IMG/VR virus record: IMGVR_UViG_3300046744_000223
Location: 62,001-126,000 of that record
Direction: 5' to 3' (one strand)
Source of the DNA: a virus
Length of the DNA: 64,000 nt
Under the pieces are notes generated by a model. That model searched no databases and was not told the DNA's origin. It saw only the letters and a program-made list of their open reading frames with translations. Positions 43,951 to 53,250 of the stretch are shown piece after piece (position 1 is the first letter of the stretch; each line of letters begins with the position of its first letter). The position numbers and the translations under genes were made by a program.

Positions 43951-44832
43951 CTATAAAGAGATTAACATATCTAATAGTTCTTGTTGTGGGAACATATCAA
44001 ACTTATCTTTACGTGTATTAGTATGAGTCCACATACCCTTTACTCTACCATAGTATGCATCTTCATTGAATTCAAATCCACCTGCACCTTTTTTCTTTAC
44101 TTCTTCTACTAATCCGTTTCTTACATCAATGTTATCTCTCTCACCAATCCATAGAATCCACTTTCTAAGTGCTTCGATTTGGTCATCGGAATATTTGTGC
44201 CAAGTTTTGAATCCTCTAAATGGGGTGTCTAACTCAACCAACTGAGATTCATGAACTCGTGTACCGGCATATGTTTTACCATCTTTAATCCAGCCAAAGT
44301 TACACACTTCAATTCCTACTGAATGTGTGTGCATATGTTGTGACCCATTTTTACCTAAGTGCCACCCATAACCACCTTGAGGAAATGCTTGTACCATTAC
44401 ACCATCATAGTCTTCATTGTTACCTTTTACTGATGGACCACCTAATACAAATTCAGTTGCTACTGCACCACGAGAATCTCTACCCCATTGGTCGATACAA
44501 TTGAATGGGTTGTGCCACCCTGCAGTATGATGTAAGAATATATACTCTTTATTGGTTGGGCCTGATTTATACTCACCATTAGGTAAGTAATGTCTATTAA
44601 CGATTAGACAATTTTCCGTTTCGAATGTCTTTTCTGAGTCATCAGTAGTAGCCAAACCCATACAATCCCAAGTGGAAGAACCAACAATACCATCAGCAAC
44701 CAAACCATTGATTTTTTGGAATTCTTTAACTGATTTCTCAGTTCCTTTACCGAATATACCATCTGCGCCAATTTCTAAAAACTCTTGTAATAATTTAACT
44801 TCGTTTCCTTTTGAACCTACTTTTAGTAACAT
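43951..44832 (-). CDS. Endolysin: peptidoglycan-binding domain plus amidase
   Basis: A 293-residue protein from MLLKVGSKG. Residues about 1-55 are a PG_binding_1 domain (GSKGNEVKLLQEFL...GIFGKGTEKSVKEFQ). The second part is an N-acetylmuramoyl-L-alanine amidase of the T7-lysozyme/Amidase_2 type: IFLHHTAG carries the first zinc His, and HMHTHSVGIEV a later one. It cuts the peptide from the glycan chain. The longer frame to 44859 is excluded because a small gene ends one base before 44832. It lacks a signal peptide and would need a holin. Confidence 0.9.
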   Translation of the reverse strand: MLLKVGSKGNEVKLLQEFLEIGADGIFGKGTEKSVKEFQKINGLVADGIVGSSTWDCMGLATTDDSEKTFETENCLIVNRHYLPNGEYKSGPTNKEYIFLHHTAGWHNPFNCIDQWGRDSRGAVATEFVLGGPSVKGNNEDYDGVMVQAFPQGGYGWHLGKNGSQHMHTHSVGIEVCNFGWIKDGKTYAGTRVHESQLVELDTPFRGFKTWHKYSDDQIEALRKWILWIGERDNIDVRNGLVEEVKKKGAGGFEFNEDAYYGRVKGMWTHTNTRKDKFDMFPQQELLDMLISL

Positions 44833-44833
44833 A

Positions 44834-44989
44834 CTATTTTCCTTTTTTACGGCCGGCACAATGTGCTTTTTGACTAAAGCCTTTTGGGTTATTACAATCT
44901 ATGGATTTTTTATATGAAGCTGACCACTTCTCATCAACCGATTTGATTAAACGTTCAAGTGCTTCTTCATATCTACTCAATCCACTCAT
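44834..44989 (-). CDS. Small basic phage protein
   Basis: A 51-residue protein. Its C-terminus, GFSQKAHCAGRKK near residues 38-50, is a pattern I recognise from many T4-like marine phages; function unknown. It has one Cys in CNNPKG and another in the motif, and is basic at the end. It stops one base before the endolysin start. Confidence 0.7.
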   Translation of the reverse strand: MSGLSRYEEALERLIKSVDEKWSASYKKSIDCNNPKGFSQKAHCAGRKKGK

Positions 44990-45000
44990 ATTACATATCC

Positions 45001-45195
45001 TTATATATAAGTATCTACAAATTCCAAAGGAATTATCCAGTCACTTCCGAATGGGTCTGATACTCTAAGTTCTTGCTTTTGTTCGTTGACCGATATAAGT
45101 GTCAGTCGTTCTCCCCCCAACAGACTTCCCTTGTGATTGGAGAAAGTTTTCTTCATTATTAGCTTTCTTCCTATTTGATTTTGTAAATTTTTCAT
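45001..45195 (-). CDS. Unknown small protein, overlapping gene
   Basis: From MKNLQNQIGRKLI (45195) the product is 64 residues with an SH3-like strand order (GERLTLISVNEQKQELRV then SDWIIPLEFVDTY). A longer start at 45204 is possible. The first two-thirds overlap 45065-45250 in another frame. The strand pattern suggests this one is real. Confidence 0.5.
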   Translation of the reverse strand: MKNLQNQIGRKLIMKKTFSNHKGSLLGGERLTLISVNEQKQELRVSDPFGSDWIIPLEFVDTYI

Positions 45196-45250
45196 ATCGC
45201 TCATGACTATCTACATAGTCTTCTAATTTATTAAGGTCTATTTTACCCAT
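45065..45250 (-). CDS. Unknown small protein, overlapping gene (uncertain)
   Basis: A 61-residue, very polar frame (MGKIDLNKLEDYVDSHERYEK...) that begins just at the stop of the gene ending at 45243, a normal operon position. It overlaps 45001-45195 for about 130 bases in another frame. A run of six G sits inside the overlap. It could be a genuine overlapping gene, or one of the two frames may be spurious. Confidence 0.4.
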   Translation of the reverse strand: MGKIDLNKLEDYVDSHERYEKFTKSNRKKANNEENFLQSQGKSVGGRTTDTYIGQRTKART

Positions 45251-45488
45251 TTTGGATTACCTTTAACTTTTTAATTTTGTCCAAGAATTCTTCTACGGAA
45301 TAAGATTTAGATTGTTCGTCTTTGATTGTCACTTCAGATAAAGTGTCCGGATACTTTTCTACCAATCTTACTAATATCTCAAACCCTTGGTCTGCCCAAA
45401 AGTTTTTGAATGAAATTTCACCTAAGACATTAGTTGAGAAATCAACTGATTCTTCGGTGTCTCCTGGTAGTAATATAAAGTATCTCAT
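45243..45488 (-). CDS. Conserved T4-like phage protein
   Basis: An 81-residue protein: MRYFILLPGDTEESVDF... GEISFKNFWADQGFEILVRLVEKYP and ending IKKLKV. The MRYF.LLPGDTE opening and length match a small protein conserved in T4-like marine phages; function unknown. It lies just downstream of the glycan operon. Confidence 0.75.
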   Translation of the reverse strand: MRYFILLPGDTEESVDFSTNVLGEISFKNFWADQGFEILVRLVEKYPDTLSEVTIKDEQSKSYSVEEFLDKIKKLKVIQNG

Positions 45489-46690
45489 AGATTAATTAAC
45501 TCAGAATCGTAATGTTTTACACGATTCACATTTATATTAAATATGTCTAATTCATACTCACCATTAGAAAAATCGTTAAAATCTAATATTTCTGATAATT
45601 GTTGGATGTAATTAAATGCGTTTTGTGTAAATTTATTTGCATCAAATCTAACAATTATATCTGAATCTACTTCTTGGTTGATTCTATCACTCAAGTTGAA
45701 TTGAGTATTTGGTTGTTCTAATTTGATGTATTCATCGATTTTTTCTTGTGGTATGTCCACATGGATGTTACTACACCAAGGTTCTAACATACTCAACAAT
45801 TGTTCGTTAGCATTGAAAACTCTGAACTCCACGTTGTATTTGTGAGGAACGATGGGTTTCATTAACTTATCGTGTTTACAAAAGTGTCCCCACTTTCTTA
45901 GAAAGTTACGAGTAGAACGTTCGTTTTGTGTTAACCACTCGCCAGTCTCTCTATTCTTCATAAAGACCTCACCATTTGGATTACGCTTTGCCCCATCTGC
46001 AAATCTACTGCCTCTACAAGTCATATGATATACAAACCCATCCCAAGTCTGAATAAACTTATATCCATTCAGATGGAATCGATTAAAGATATCAGTATCT
46101 TCTTTTGATTGGGGTGCAAATAACGGGTCGTGCCCACCAATAGAAGTAAAGTCTTCTTTAAATAAGAACCATGGGGCAAATATACCCTCAGTAGTTTTAC
46201 CTTGTTTTAACGATGGTAATTGTTCTAATAGATTATCTTCTAAATCAACAAACTCTTCCGGCTCAATACCAAAGTCCAAAAGAATCTTTTCAGGACCATC
46301 CGGATGTAATGGTGGTTCGATACGAGTAAGTGATACCACACTTAGAGGTTTAATGTGTTCTAATACTGATTCAAGAGCGCCAGGACATAAATACATATCA
46401 GCATGATATATACCTACAATTGGCGTGGTAGCTACTTCGTTGATTAATCTATCGTATAGAATAGTATGACCCAATCGCGTTGGTCCTTCGTTTCGTATTG
46501 CCTTGAAGTTTGGGTCCGTGTCCATCATTTCTTGACACCACTCCCAAGTTCCATCGTTACTGAAATCATCAGCAACACATATTGTTGGCTCTGACCCACC
46601 ATTCTTTCTGATTGAATCGTATGACCACTTTAGGTACTTTAAATTATTACGAGATGGTTGGATAAATGATATATCTGATTTATTTAACAT
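45485..46690 (-). CDS. Glycosyltransferase family 2
   Basis: A 401-residue protein. FIQPSRNNLKYLKWSYDSI and VADDFSNDGTWEWCQ near residues 9-52 form the GT-A fold nucleotide-sugar part; YHADMYLCPG near 117 provides the metal-binding acidic motif (HAD, DxD-like). The rest, a large C-terminal part without a domain I recognise, may bind the acceptor. Last enzyme gene of the glycan operon. Sugar unknown. Confidence 0.85.
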   Translation of the reverse strand: MLNKSDISFIQPSRNNLKYLKWSYDSIRKNGGSEPTICVADDFSNDGTWEWCQEMMDTDPNFKAIRNEGPTRLGHTILYDRLINEVATTPIVGIYHADMYLCPGALESVLEHIKPLSVVSLTRIEPPLHPDGPEKILLDFGIEPEEFVDLEDNLLEQLPSLKQGKTTEGIFAPWFLFKEDFTSIGGHDPLFAPQSKEDTDIFNRFHLNGYKFIQTWDGFVYHMTCRGSRFADGAKRNPNGEVFMKNRETGEWLTQNERSTRNFLRKWGHFCKHDKLMKPIVPHKYNVEFRVFNANEQLLSMLEPWCSNIHVDIPQEKIDEYIKLEQPNTQFNLSDRINQEVDSDIIVRFDANKFTQNAFNYIQQLSEILDFNDFSNGEYELDIFNINVNRVKHYDSELINL

Positions 46691-47631
46691 AATATTTTAT
46701 TCATTTTAGTTAAAAACACATTCTCATGGAAGTGTTTGTTGTAATTATTTAGAGCCGATTTGGAACATTCATTATAGAAGCCCTCATCATCTCTAAGTTG
46801 TTTTGCTAAACTTCGTGCACTTTCTAAATCAAATCTATCAACCGATAGCATGGGTTGAGATAATCGTTGTGTATCAGCATCAACATAACCTATACATGGT
46901 ATACCAAGAAAAGAACAATTCAATGAAAACGTACCTGCAGTGATGTTAGGCATTAGATGCACCGCGTACTTATAACTTGATAGGAGTTTCATCCACTCTG
47001 AAAATGTAACGTGTGGTAATACCTCTACCAATTGGCTTTCGTTTGCAACTGTTCTCATTTTAGGTACTGATATTGGTTTGTTAAACTCACTCGATACCAA
47101 GTAAGAATCAAACCCACCATACCAAGAAGTGAAATTACCACCCATCATAACCTTTTCTTCTTTTGTAGTATCTTTTAAATATACAAAATTATCTTCAATA
47201 ATCAAAGTGGGGATTGTGTGAATTTCTTTATCAGAAGAGGTTATACCTTTAAAATAGTTAAAATCCGTTACATTTTCAGTAAAGATACCATCTACTTCTT
47301 GTAATAAATTATAATGCCAAATCTGATGATGAAGTTCTTTTGTTTGATATATTTGCGCGGTTGCCTCTTGCATAAACCAAATCTTCTTACCAAACTCCCT
47401 CAAATCTGATACCAACTTTTCTTTTTGGTATACAAAATCTCTGAGTTTATCAGTCTTACTAATGAGTAGAATGATATGGTCGTATTCAGATTGTAATTGC
47501 TCCATCTGATAGAAACAATAATGGTCTGCGTTTAGAGCACAAAATTGAGCAAACTCAGTTCTCATATGTGGGTGGTCTCTACCCACCTTACCAGTAAATG
47601 GTAACTCCGATATAAATGCTATTCTCCCCAT
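46684..47631 (-). CDS. Glycosyltransferase-like protein (GT-B-like)
   Basis: A 315-residue protein starting MGRIAFISELPFTGKVG. Later segments (VMMGGNFTSWYGGFDSYL, VHLMPNITAGTFSLNCSFLGIPCIGY near residues 175-255) resemble the donor-binding domain of GT-B glycosyltransferases, with the usual G-rich and PCIGY stretch. No family number can be given. Overlaps both neighbours. Sugar unknown. Confidence 0.65.
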   Translation of the reverse strand: MGRIAFISELPFTGKVGRDHPHMRTEFAQFCALNADHYCFYQMEQLQSEYDHIILLISKTDKLRDFVYQKEKLVSDLREFGKKIWFMQEATAQIYQTKELHHQIWHYNLLQEVDGIFTENVTDFNYFKGITSSDKEIHTIPTLIIEDNFVYLKDTTKEEKVMMGGNFTSWYGGFDSYLVSSEFNKPISVPKMRTVANESQLVEVLPHVTFSEWMKLLSSYKYAVHLMPNITAGTFSLNCSFLGIPCIGYVDADTQRLSQPMLSVDRFDLESARSLAKQLRDDEGFYNECSKSALNNYNKHFHENVFLTKMNKILC

Positions 47632-48386
47632 AATTCCTCGTATGCTCTTTTTATAAAGTATGATGAGTTTCTATTCAATCCATTTTTAGGAATTGCATTA
47701 AAATGATATACCCATGCTTGTTCGTATAGATTATCCATACCATCACCCCACCATGATTGGCCAAAGTTAAGTAGGTTCTTACTCGACATATGGTGTAGAT
47801 TGAATGTGGCAGGTAACATCTTCAAATCAATTCCTTGAGTTTGTATCAGATAGTTTATAACAGTTTGGTCAGTACCCAATCCTGCTTTTTGCTTTTCTAC
47901 CAAAGTATCTTGATTTTTAAAATAAAAGTCTAATACGTAATCAAAGAATTCTCTATGGGATTCGTTTACAATTTGAAATCCACCATTGAAATACATACCC
48001 CTATCCAACTTGTAGTCATCAAACATATCTTTGTAGTGTCTTAATGACCTACCAGTCCATTCCCAACATCCCAAATCAAGAACGCCCGTGTATTTACGTT
48101 CGTTCATTTCAAAGAAATTAGGTGTATCCGGATGGACTATTGTATCAGAATCAACCATTAGAACTTGGTCAAACTCTATATCATTATGGTCAAGTATTTT
48201 AAATAAGTGATATCGTTGCCATGGGATAGTCATCTCTTCCCAAGTATATAACGCAGTATCCCAAATTACAACTTCAGCATTATTTTTCTCGGCCCACTTC
48301 TGCCAAGATTGAATACTGTAATTGTATGCGTGGTGCCTTCCACGACCTGCATCAATTGCCGGTATGAATATTATGTTCTTTTTCAT
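47619..48386 (-). CDS. Glycosyltransferase (GT8-like)
   Basis: A 255-residue protein. IIFIPAIDAGRGRHHAYNYSIQSWQKWAEKN at the start and FDQVLMVDSDTIVHPDTPNFFEMN with a DxD motif near residues 72-95, then MYFNGGFQIVNESHREFFDYVLDFY near 132-156, correspond to the GT8/LgtC layout (DxD, then NGG and GTD). It overlaps the epimerase gene by 35 bases. Sugar unknown. Confidence 0.75.
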   Translation of the reverse strand: MKKNIIFIPAIDAGRGRHHAYNYSIQSWQKWAEKNNAEVVIWDTALYTWEEMTIPWQRYHLFKILDHNDIEFDQVLMVDSDTIVHPDTPNFFEMNERKYTGVLDLGCWEWTGRSLRHYKDMFDDYKLDRGMYFNGGFQIVNESHREFFDYVLDFYFKNQDTLVEKQKAGLGTDQTVINYLIQTQGIDLKMLPATFNLHHMSSKNLLNFGQSWWGDGMDNLYEQAWVYHFNAIPKNGLNRNSSYFIKRAYEELWGE

Positions 48387-49218
48387 TTATATAACTTGTT
48401 ATGTAATTATCTATATCCTTAGTTGGCATCCAACCAAGTATTTCATTAGCAAGTGTATCTTCACAAAGAGTTACCAATGCTTCACCTGGCTTATCATCTT
48501 CATAAACAATATCATCATAGTTGAACATATCTGCTATGTCTTTAACAGAGTAGTTTTTACCTCTACCAAGTTCAAAGTCATACCCATATGCCCCTTGTTC
48601 CATAATCTTTACTAATGCGTCTACGATATCGTCAATATGAGTAAAGTCTCTACGTTTAGTTCCATCACCAAAAATAGTAAGCGACTTCCCATCTTCAATT
48701 GCCTTTTCCCATTTACCAATTAAAGTACAATACCCACCATCTTTTAGATGATGTGGTCCATATACATTGTAAAATCGTGTAATTGATGATTTCAACTCAT
48801 AATGTTTCTGATAAAGTGAAATGATGTCTTCACCCACATCTTTTGAGAATGTGTATGGATTCTTAAATCTACCACTATGTTTTGATGATGAACCAGCGTA
48901 TATGATTGGTACGTTATTATTAGCACACCAATCTACCAAGTTCAGAGTTCCATTTGCATTGGTAGTAAAATATTCTTTGGGTAATTTGAATGATGGTTGG
49001 ATACGGGCAATTGCTGCCAAGTGAAATACAACATCAACATCCATAAACTCAGTAATGTTTCTGAGGTCGTGGTTTAGATACTTACATCCTTTTTGATGAT
49101 TTTGTACATTACCAGTATAATAATTGTCGATAGATACTACATTGTGTCCATCTTTCAATAATCTTTTGATGAGGTTTGTTCCTACAAAACCTGCACCACC
49201 TGTAACTAATATTTTCAT
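48352..49218 (-). CDS. NAD-dependent epimerase/dehydratase (sugar-nucleotide SDR)
   Basis: A 288-residue protein starting [17 protein letters not shown] with the Rossmann GxxGxxG. YTFSKDV near residue 132 provides the catalytic YxxxK, and GSSSKHSG the upstream Ser. The C-terminal part (YGDGTKRRDFTHIDDIVDAL-like segment) binds the sugar nucleotide. It belongs to the UDP-glucose 4-epimerase / GDP-mannose dehydratase group. I choose 49218 as the start; the upstream ATG lies in the previous gene. Product sugar unknown. Confidence 0.85.
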   Translation of the reverse strand: MKILVTGGAGFVGTNLIKRLLKDGHNVVSIDNYYTGNVQNHQKGCKYLNHDLRNITEFMDVDVVFHLAAIARIQPSFKLPKEYFTTNANGTLNLVDWCANNNVPIIYAGSSSKHSGRFKNPYTFSKDVGEDIISLYQKHYELKSSITRFYNVYGPHHLKDGGYCTLIGKWEKAIEDGKSLTIFGDGTKRRDFTHIDDIVDALVKIMEQGAYGYDFELGRGKNYSVKDIADMFNYDDIVYEDDKPGEALVTLCEDTLANEILGWMPTKDIDNYITSYINEKEHNIHTGN

Positions 49219-49853
49219 TATCCTAATCCTTTCCAAGTTGCACCATTACCAGTATAGTAGTGATTTACTTCAACTTTTGGTGTATATAAATATGATTTAC
49301 CATCTTTTAAAATATCAATTGCCCAATATCTATCTTCTTTTGTAGATAATTCCTCATCAAACGGAGTTTCTATCAAATCAGACTTATTGTAGAAACAAAA
49401 CGCATTATGTAAAAATGGTCTATCTTCAATAGTAGAATGCATATTAACCACCTCACTATCTACAAAATGAGACCATATATATCTCTTGTTAATTTTCTTT
49501 CCACGATATATTGGAATTTGATTACCAAATACTGCTGAATGAAACTTTAGTAATGATTGGACCGATTTCAAATCCATCTTAGTAATTTGAGAGTGTGCTG
49601 ATAGTATCAATATAATATCATTACTACACATATTGACTGCCACATTCAACGATTTACCTGGTGTATAGTTTTCTATATTAGAGGTTATTATATTGAGTCG
49701 TGTATTGAATAGTGTAACTACATCCATAGAATCATCAGTAGAGTTGTTATCCATCACAATCACCTCTGCATTAGGAATGTGGTCACATATAGATTGTAGT
49801 GTAAACCCAATATATTCACCCTCATTTCTATTTCTAACTATGATACTTATCAT
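49218..49853 (-). CDS. Glycosyltransferase family 2
   Basis: A 211-residue protein of the GT2 type: [21 protein letters not shown], then [16 protein letters not shown] and [27 protein letters not shown] near residues 65-93, which corresponds to the donor-binding part with an acidic-poor DxD region (here LSAHS). It is compact and lacks a membrane segment. It is coupled to both neighbours by one- and four-base overlaps. Confidence 0.8.
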   Translation of the reverse strand: MISIIVRNRNEGEYIGFTLQSICDHIPNAEVIVMDNNSTDDSMDVVTLFNTRLNIITSNIENYTPGKSLNVAVNMCSNDIILILSAHSQITKMDLKSVQSLLKFHSAVFGNQIPIYRGKKINKRYIWSHFVDSEVVNMHSTIEDRPFLHNAFCFYNKSDLIETPFDEELSTKEDRYWAIDILKDGKSYLYTPKVEVNHYYTGNGATWKGLG

Positions 49854-50656
49854 TTAAATATCCTCGATAATGTTGTATAATCAATAGCTTGTGCTGGGTC
49901 ACTTATAGACATATCTGGATTGGGGTGTGATTCTATAATCAACCCATCAGCACCAATGGCCATTGCAGCTTTAGATACCGGCTCTACAAAATTACGATAT
50001 CCAGTTGAATGACTTGGGTCATATATGATTGGGATGTTAGTAAACTCTTTCAAAGCAGGAATCATCATAAGGTCAGGTGCCCAACGTGTTGTTGGGTGTA
50101 TGTGTCTATAAGATGGCATTCCAACTACACCTCTAAGACATATAGCAACATTTCTATTACCACCTACTAAGATTCGTTCAACTGCGCCTAAGATTTCATC
50201 AAGAGTTCCCCAAGTACCTCGTTTGAGTAATACTGGAGTATCTTGCTTTCCAAGAGCGTCTAATAGTGTATAGTTCTGAAAATTACGAGTTCCTATTTGA
50301 AATACATCGGCAACCTCACCAACTTCATCAATCATACTCGCATCCATTACTTCAGTAACAATTGGGAGTCCAGATTCCTTCTTAGCAATCGCCAACAACT
50401 CAAGACCTTCTTTACGAAGACCCTCTTTCCACCCATTAGTTTCTTTTGTGATTGGGAATGTACATGGTTTGTAAGCACCTGCTCTTAGAGCATCCGCGCC
50501 ACATCTTTTCATATCTTTTGCAATCTCAATGATTGACTCACCCTCAACTGAACAAGGACCTGCAATCTTGAAGTAATCCCAATTGAAGGTTTCGTTTGGG
50601 TCGATTGAAATGTTTAACTTACCTTGGTCTTTTAGTGACTGAATGTATTCGTTCAT
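49850..50656 (-). CDS. DAHP-synthase-like 3-deoxy-ulosonate synthase
   Basis: A 268-residue TIM-barrel enzyme of the DAHP/KDO8P synthase family, class without regulatory domain. Seen: [11 protein letters not shown] at residues 31-41 (PEP site), [11 protein letters not shown] near 56 (Lys for sugar phosphate), [41 protein letters not shown] (metal His), IESHPNPD near the end. These match type I-beta DAHP synthase more than KdsA, which has KASFDKANR. Its product would be a 3-deoxy sugar acid phosphate. Encoded next to a CMP-sugar cytidylyltransferase, so the product could be activated rather than used for aromatic amino acids. Confidence 0.85.
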   Translation of the reverse strand: MNEYIQSLKDQGKLNISIDPNETFNWDYFKIAGPCSVEGESIIEIAKDMKRCGADALRAGAYKPCTFPITKETNGWKEGLRKEGLELLAIAKKESGLPIVTEVMDASMIDEVGEVADVFQIGTRNFQNYTLLDALGKQDTPVLLKRGTWGTLDEILGAVERILVGGNRNVAICLRGVVGMPSYRHIHPTTRWAPDLMMIPALKEFTNIPIIYDPSHSTGYRNFVEPVSKAAMAIGADGLIIESHPNPDMSISDPAQAIDYTTLSRIFK

Positions 50657-51195
50657 TTGTAATATTGTTTTACTTTTTCTAAATCATCTTCAGTATGGAT
50701 ATCAGTAGCAGTTTCCTTTACACATCCGATTCGGTAACTAACTTTACCTTGTTTGAGTAAGTCGTACTTGAATAATCTCATTGCACCACTCCTACGATAT
50801 GTGTCATCTACCGTAATGATATCATCATACTTATTGTCAATCATATAGTCAAGACACTCATCAAGAGTGTTGACTCGATTGGGGTTATCTGGTTGTAATC
50901 CAACTACAATATCATACTCTTCTTTGATTTCATTGATGATGTGTTCATACACATCTACGACCTCAACATCCCCACACAAATCAGCAGGCCTCTTGTGGAA
51001 TCTTACTTCGTATTTATTACAAATCTCCTCAACAACATCACTCTCAGATGATACGATAACCTCTACATGGTATTGACTTGCGTTTGCGTAATCAACTGAA
51101 TGTAGGAACATGGGTTTACCATCAATCTCTCTAATGTTCTTGTGTTTTAGTCTTTTAGAATCCAGCTTTGCTGGAATTATTGCTAGTACTCTCAT
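50653..51195 (-). CDS. CMP-sugar cytidylyltransferase (NeuA/KdsB-like)
   Basis: A 180-residue protein: [18 protein letters not shown] at the start (the AR-x-GSKR/PAxxxSxR CTP-binding pattern) and [26 protein letters not shown] near residues 97-107 as in NeuA-type cytidylyltransferases. It is shorter than KdsB or NeuA (around 230-250). It overlaps the DAHP-like gene by four bases; the pair is expected to make and CMP-activate one sugar acid. Confidence 0.8.
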   Translation of the reverse strand: MRVLAIIPAKLDSKRLKHKNIREIDGKPMFLHSVDYANASQYHVEVIVSSESDVVEEICNKYEVRFHKRPADLCGDVEVVDVYEHIINEIKEEYDIVVGLQPDNPNRVNTLDECLDYMIDNKYDDIITVDDTYRRSGAMRLFKYDLLKQGKVSYRIGCVKETATDIHTEDDLEKVKQYYK

Positions 51196-52115
51196 AATTT
51201 ATCTATACTCCATTTATATGCTTTGGTCTGACCTTGTATGGTCATTCCTCCTGTATGTGGTGTAAATATACAATTTAATTTTGAATTTTCCAAATTAAAG
51301 AATGGTGATTTAGATGGGTCACCAAACTCATTTTCGATAACATCAGTACCATACCCCCACAACTTACACTCGTGTAGTGCCTTTATGATATCAGTTTCAT
51401 TTACAATCTCACCACGGGATGTATTTACCAAGAACTTAACACCACGTGAAAGTAAATCATAATCAATCATATGTCGTGTTTCGTTTGTGACGTGTACGTG
51501 AAGTGATACTGCGTCACATATGTCAAACAACTCTTCCAATGTGTCAATATTAGACTCATCTGAATATGGGTCGTGGATGTAAACCTCAGCATCAAACGCT
51601 CTACAAAACTTAGCCATCATCTTACCCAATCTACCATAACCAACGATGCCAACTTTGTAGTCTTTCATTTGCTGGCCTACAAATGGTAGGTAATCCCAAC
51701 TTTTATCTCGTTTGGTCACATTGTTTGACATTGTGATGTTTCTCATCAAGTCAAGGAGTATCCCAAACGCCAATTCTGAGGTAGATGGTAGTTGATTGAT
51801 TAGTTCGAAGTCGTTTTTATGACATTGGATTTCAATACCCACCGATTCACAATATTCTAAGTCAATGTGATTTAGTCCGGTAGATGCGGTATTGATAATA
51901 CGAACCATAGTATTCCGTAACAACCCCTCATCAATTTTGTAACTTTGTTGATTTGGATTGCAGAATATAGTATCAATTGGGTTGTTAAGTAATAATTCTC
52001 TAACTTGGTGCCGTGTCCCATATTCTAACATAAAAACATCACCTTTTGAATCTAACAACTCAACTACCCCATCCAAATGGGTTACGGGAGTAACAACTGC
52101 AATCTTATTTTTCAT
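51192..52115 (-). CDS. D-2-hydroxyacid dehydrogenase (PGDH-like)
   Basis: A 307-residue protein. The NAD-binding core VGIVGYGRLGKMMAKF near residue 151, IHDPYSDES, VNTSRGEIVNE near 230 and FTPHTGGMT near 284 (catalytic His) match the D-2-hydroxyacid dehydrogenase family; the Arg and Glu of the triad fit the NTSRG and ENEFGD stretches. Acts on a 2-keto acid or hydroxy acid; with its neighbours it could act on a 2-keto sugar acid. Coupled by four-base overlap. Confidence 0.85.
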   Translation of the reverse strand: MKNKIAVVTPVTHLDGVVELLDSKGDVFMLEYGTRHQVRELLLNNPIDTIFCNPNQQSYKIDEGLLRNTMVRIINTASTGLNHIDLEYCESVGIEIQCHKNDFELINQLPSTSELAFGILLDLMRNITMSNNVTKRDKSWDYLPFVGQQMKDYKVGIVGYGRLGKMMAKFCRAFDAEVYIHDPYSDESNIDTLEELFDICDAVSLHVHVTNETRHMIDYDLLSRGVKFLVNTSRGEIVNETDIIKALHECKLWGYGTDVIENEFGDPSKSPFFNLENSKLNCIFTPHTGGMTIQGQTKAYKWSIDKL

Positions 52116-52768
52116 TACATTGATTGTAAATCTTTCTCAAATAACTCAATACCCGTTGTAGTCAATGCGTGTTCGAACATTTGTTCAAGTACTTTCAATG
52201 GTACTGTGATTACATCAGCTCCTGCTTTTGCTGCTTTGACAACGTGCATTGGATGTCTTACACTTGAAACCATAATGTTAGTGTCAAACGAATATCTCTC
52301 GTTAAAGGTTTTTACCAACTCACCAATAAACAACATAGCATCATGACCCGTGTCATCAAGTCTACCAACTAACGGACAAATGTAAGTGGAATTAACATTA
52401 GCACATAGTATAGCCTGATTATGTGAGAATATCAGATGCATATTTGTTTTATCACCATTACGTGTTGCAGAATTACAGGCGTCAATACCTGCAGGTGAGA
52501 ATGGAATTTTAAAAACCAAATCAATGTCATTTGATTTTGCTTTTAATCGTTCGATATTAGATAAGATTTCATCCTTAGTAGTACCCCATGCTTCAACGTG
52601 AATTTCACCAACTGGCATAACTCCTCTGATTTTTTTAATCATATCGATGTCGTCATCCATACCATGTCGTTTCGCCAAAGTAGGGTTCGTAGTAACTCCG
52701 GCTAATATACCCATATCTGAGTATTTTTGAATTGAACTTAATTCTAAAGTGTCTAAAAATACTTTCAT
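52115..52768 (-). CDS. Transaldolase / fructose-6-phosphate aldolase-like
   Basis: A 217-residue TalC-type enzyme: MKVFLDTLELSSIQKY, GVTTNPTLAK near residue 24, and VFKIPFSPAGIDAC near 84 with the Schiff-base Lys. Length matches the short TalC/FSA group (about 215-220). It transfers or releases a dihydroxyacetone unit; the erythrose-4-phosphate it can supply is the substrate of DAHP synthase, encoded just downstream. This class of enzyme is known from cyanophages, where it alters carbon flow. Confidence 0.87.
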   Translation of the reverse strand: MKVFLDTLELSSIQKYSDMGILAGVTTNPTLAKRHGMDDDIDMIKKIRGVMPVGEIHVEAWGTTKDEILSNIERLKAKSNDIDLVFKIPFSPAGIDACNSATRNGDKTNMHLIFSHNQAILCANVNSTYICPLVGRLDDTGHDAMLFIGELVKTFNERYSFDTNIMVSSVRHPMHVVKAAKAGADVITVPLKVLEQMFEHALTTTGIELFEKDLQSM

Positions 52769-52779
52769 AATTTTACGTT

Positions 52780-53250
52780 TTATTTAATTGATTTTAATGT
52801 TACTTTTAACTGACCTTTACGTCTATCCGTAGTAAACTTTTGAGATACCATCTCGTAGTTACAGGTTATGCCATACGTATGTGCTATTCTATAATGATTT
52901 GATTTACCATTGATTCCACCATGCCACTTTGAACAAAAGTAACCAAACGACTCCTCATTAAAAACTCGCTTGTGTGTTGGGTCTGCTAATGCCATTGCAG
53001 ATGCTTCATGAGGTACTACGATATCTATCGTACCACCTGGTTTTAGGATTCGCCACAACTCATTCATAACAAAAATAATATTATCAATGTGTTCTAATAT
53101 CATAATTGCTTTGATTTCACTAACCGTATTATCATCGAGTGGAATTCCCTTTTCGATATCACAACAAATATCTGGATTTACTGATGGGTCAATATCAACA
53201 TTTAAGAATCCTGGAAACTTTTCTTTGTATGAACCTAAGTTTAATTTCAT
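52780..53250 (-). CDS. SAM-dependent methyltransferase
   Basis: A 156-residue protein of the class I methyltransferase type: LNLGSYKEKFPGFLNVDID at the start, and MILEHIDNIIFVMNELWRILKPGGTIDIVVPHEAS near residues 49-83, the short form found in O-antigen and glycan clusters. The usual first glycine motif is reduced (LNLGS). Substrate unknown. Overlaps the next methyltransferase gene. Confidence 0.75.
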   Translation of the reverse strand: MKLNLGSYKEKFPGFLNVDIDPSVNPDICCDIEKGIPLDDNTVSEIKAIMILEHIDNIIFVMNELWRILKPGGTIDIVVPHEASAMALADPTHKRVFNEESFGYFCSKWHGGINGKSNHYRIAHTYGITCNYEMVSQKFTTDRRKGQLKVTLKSIK

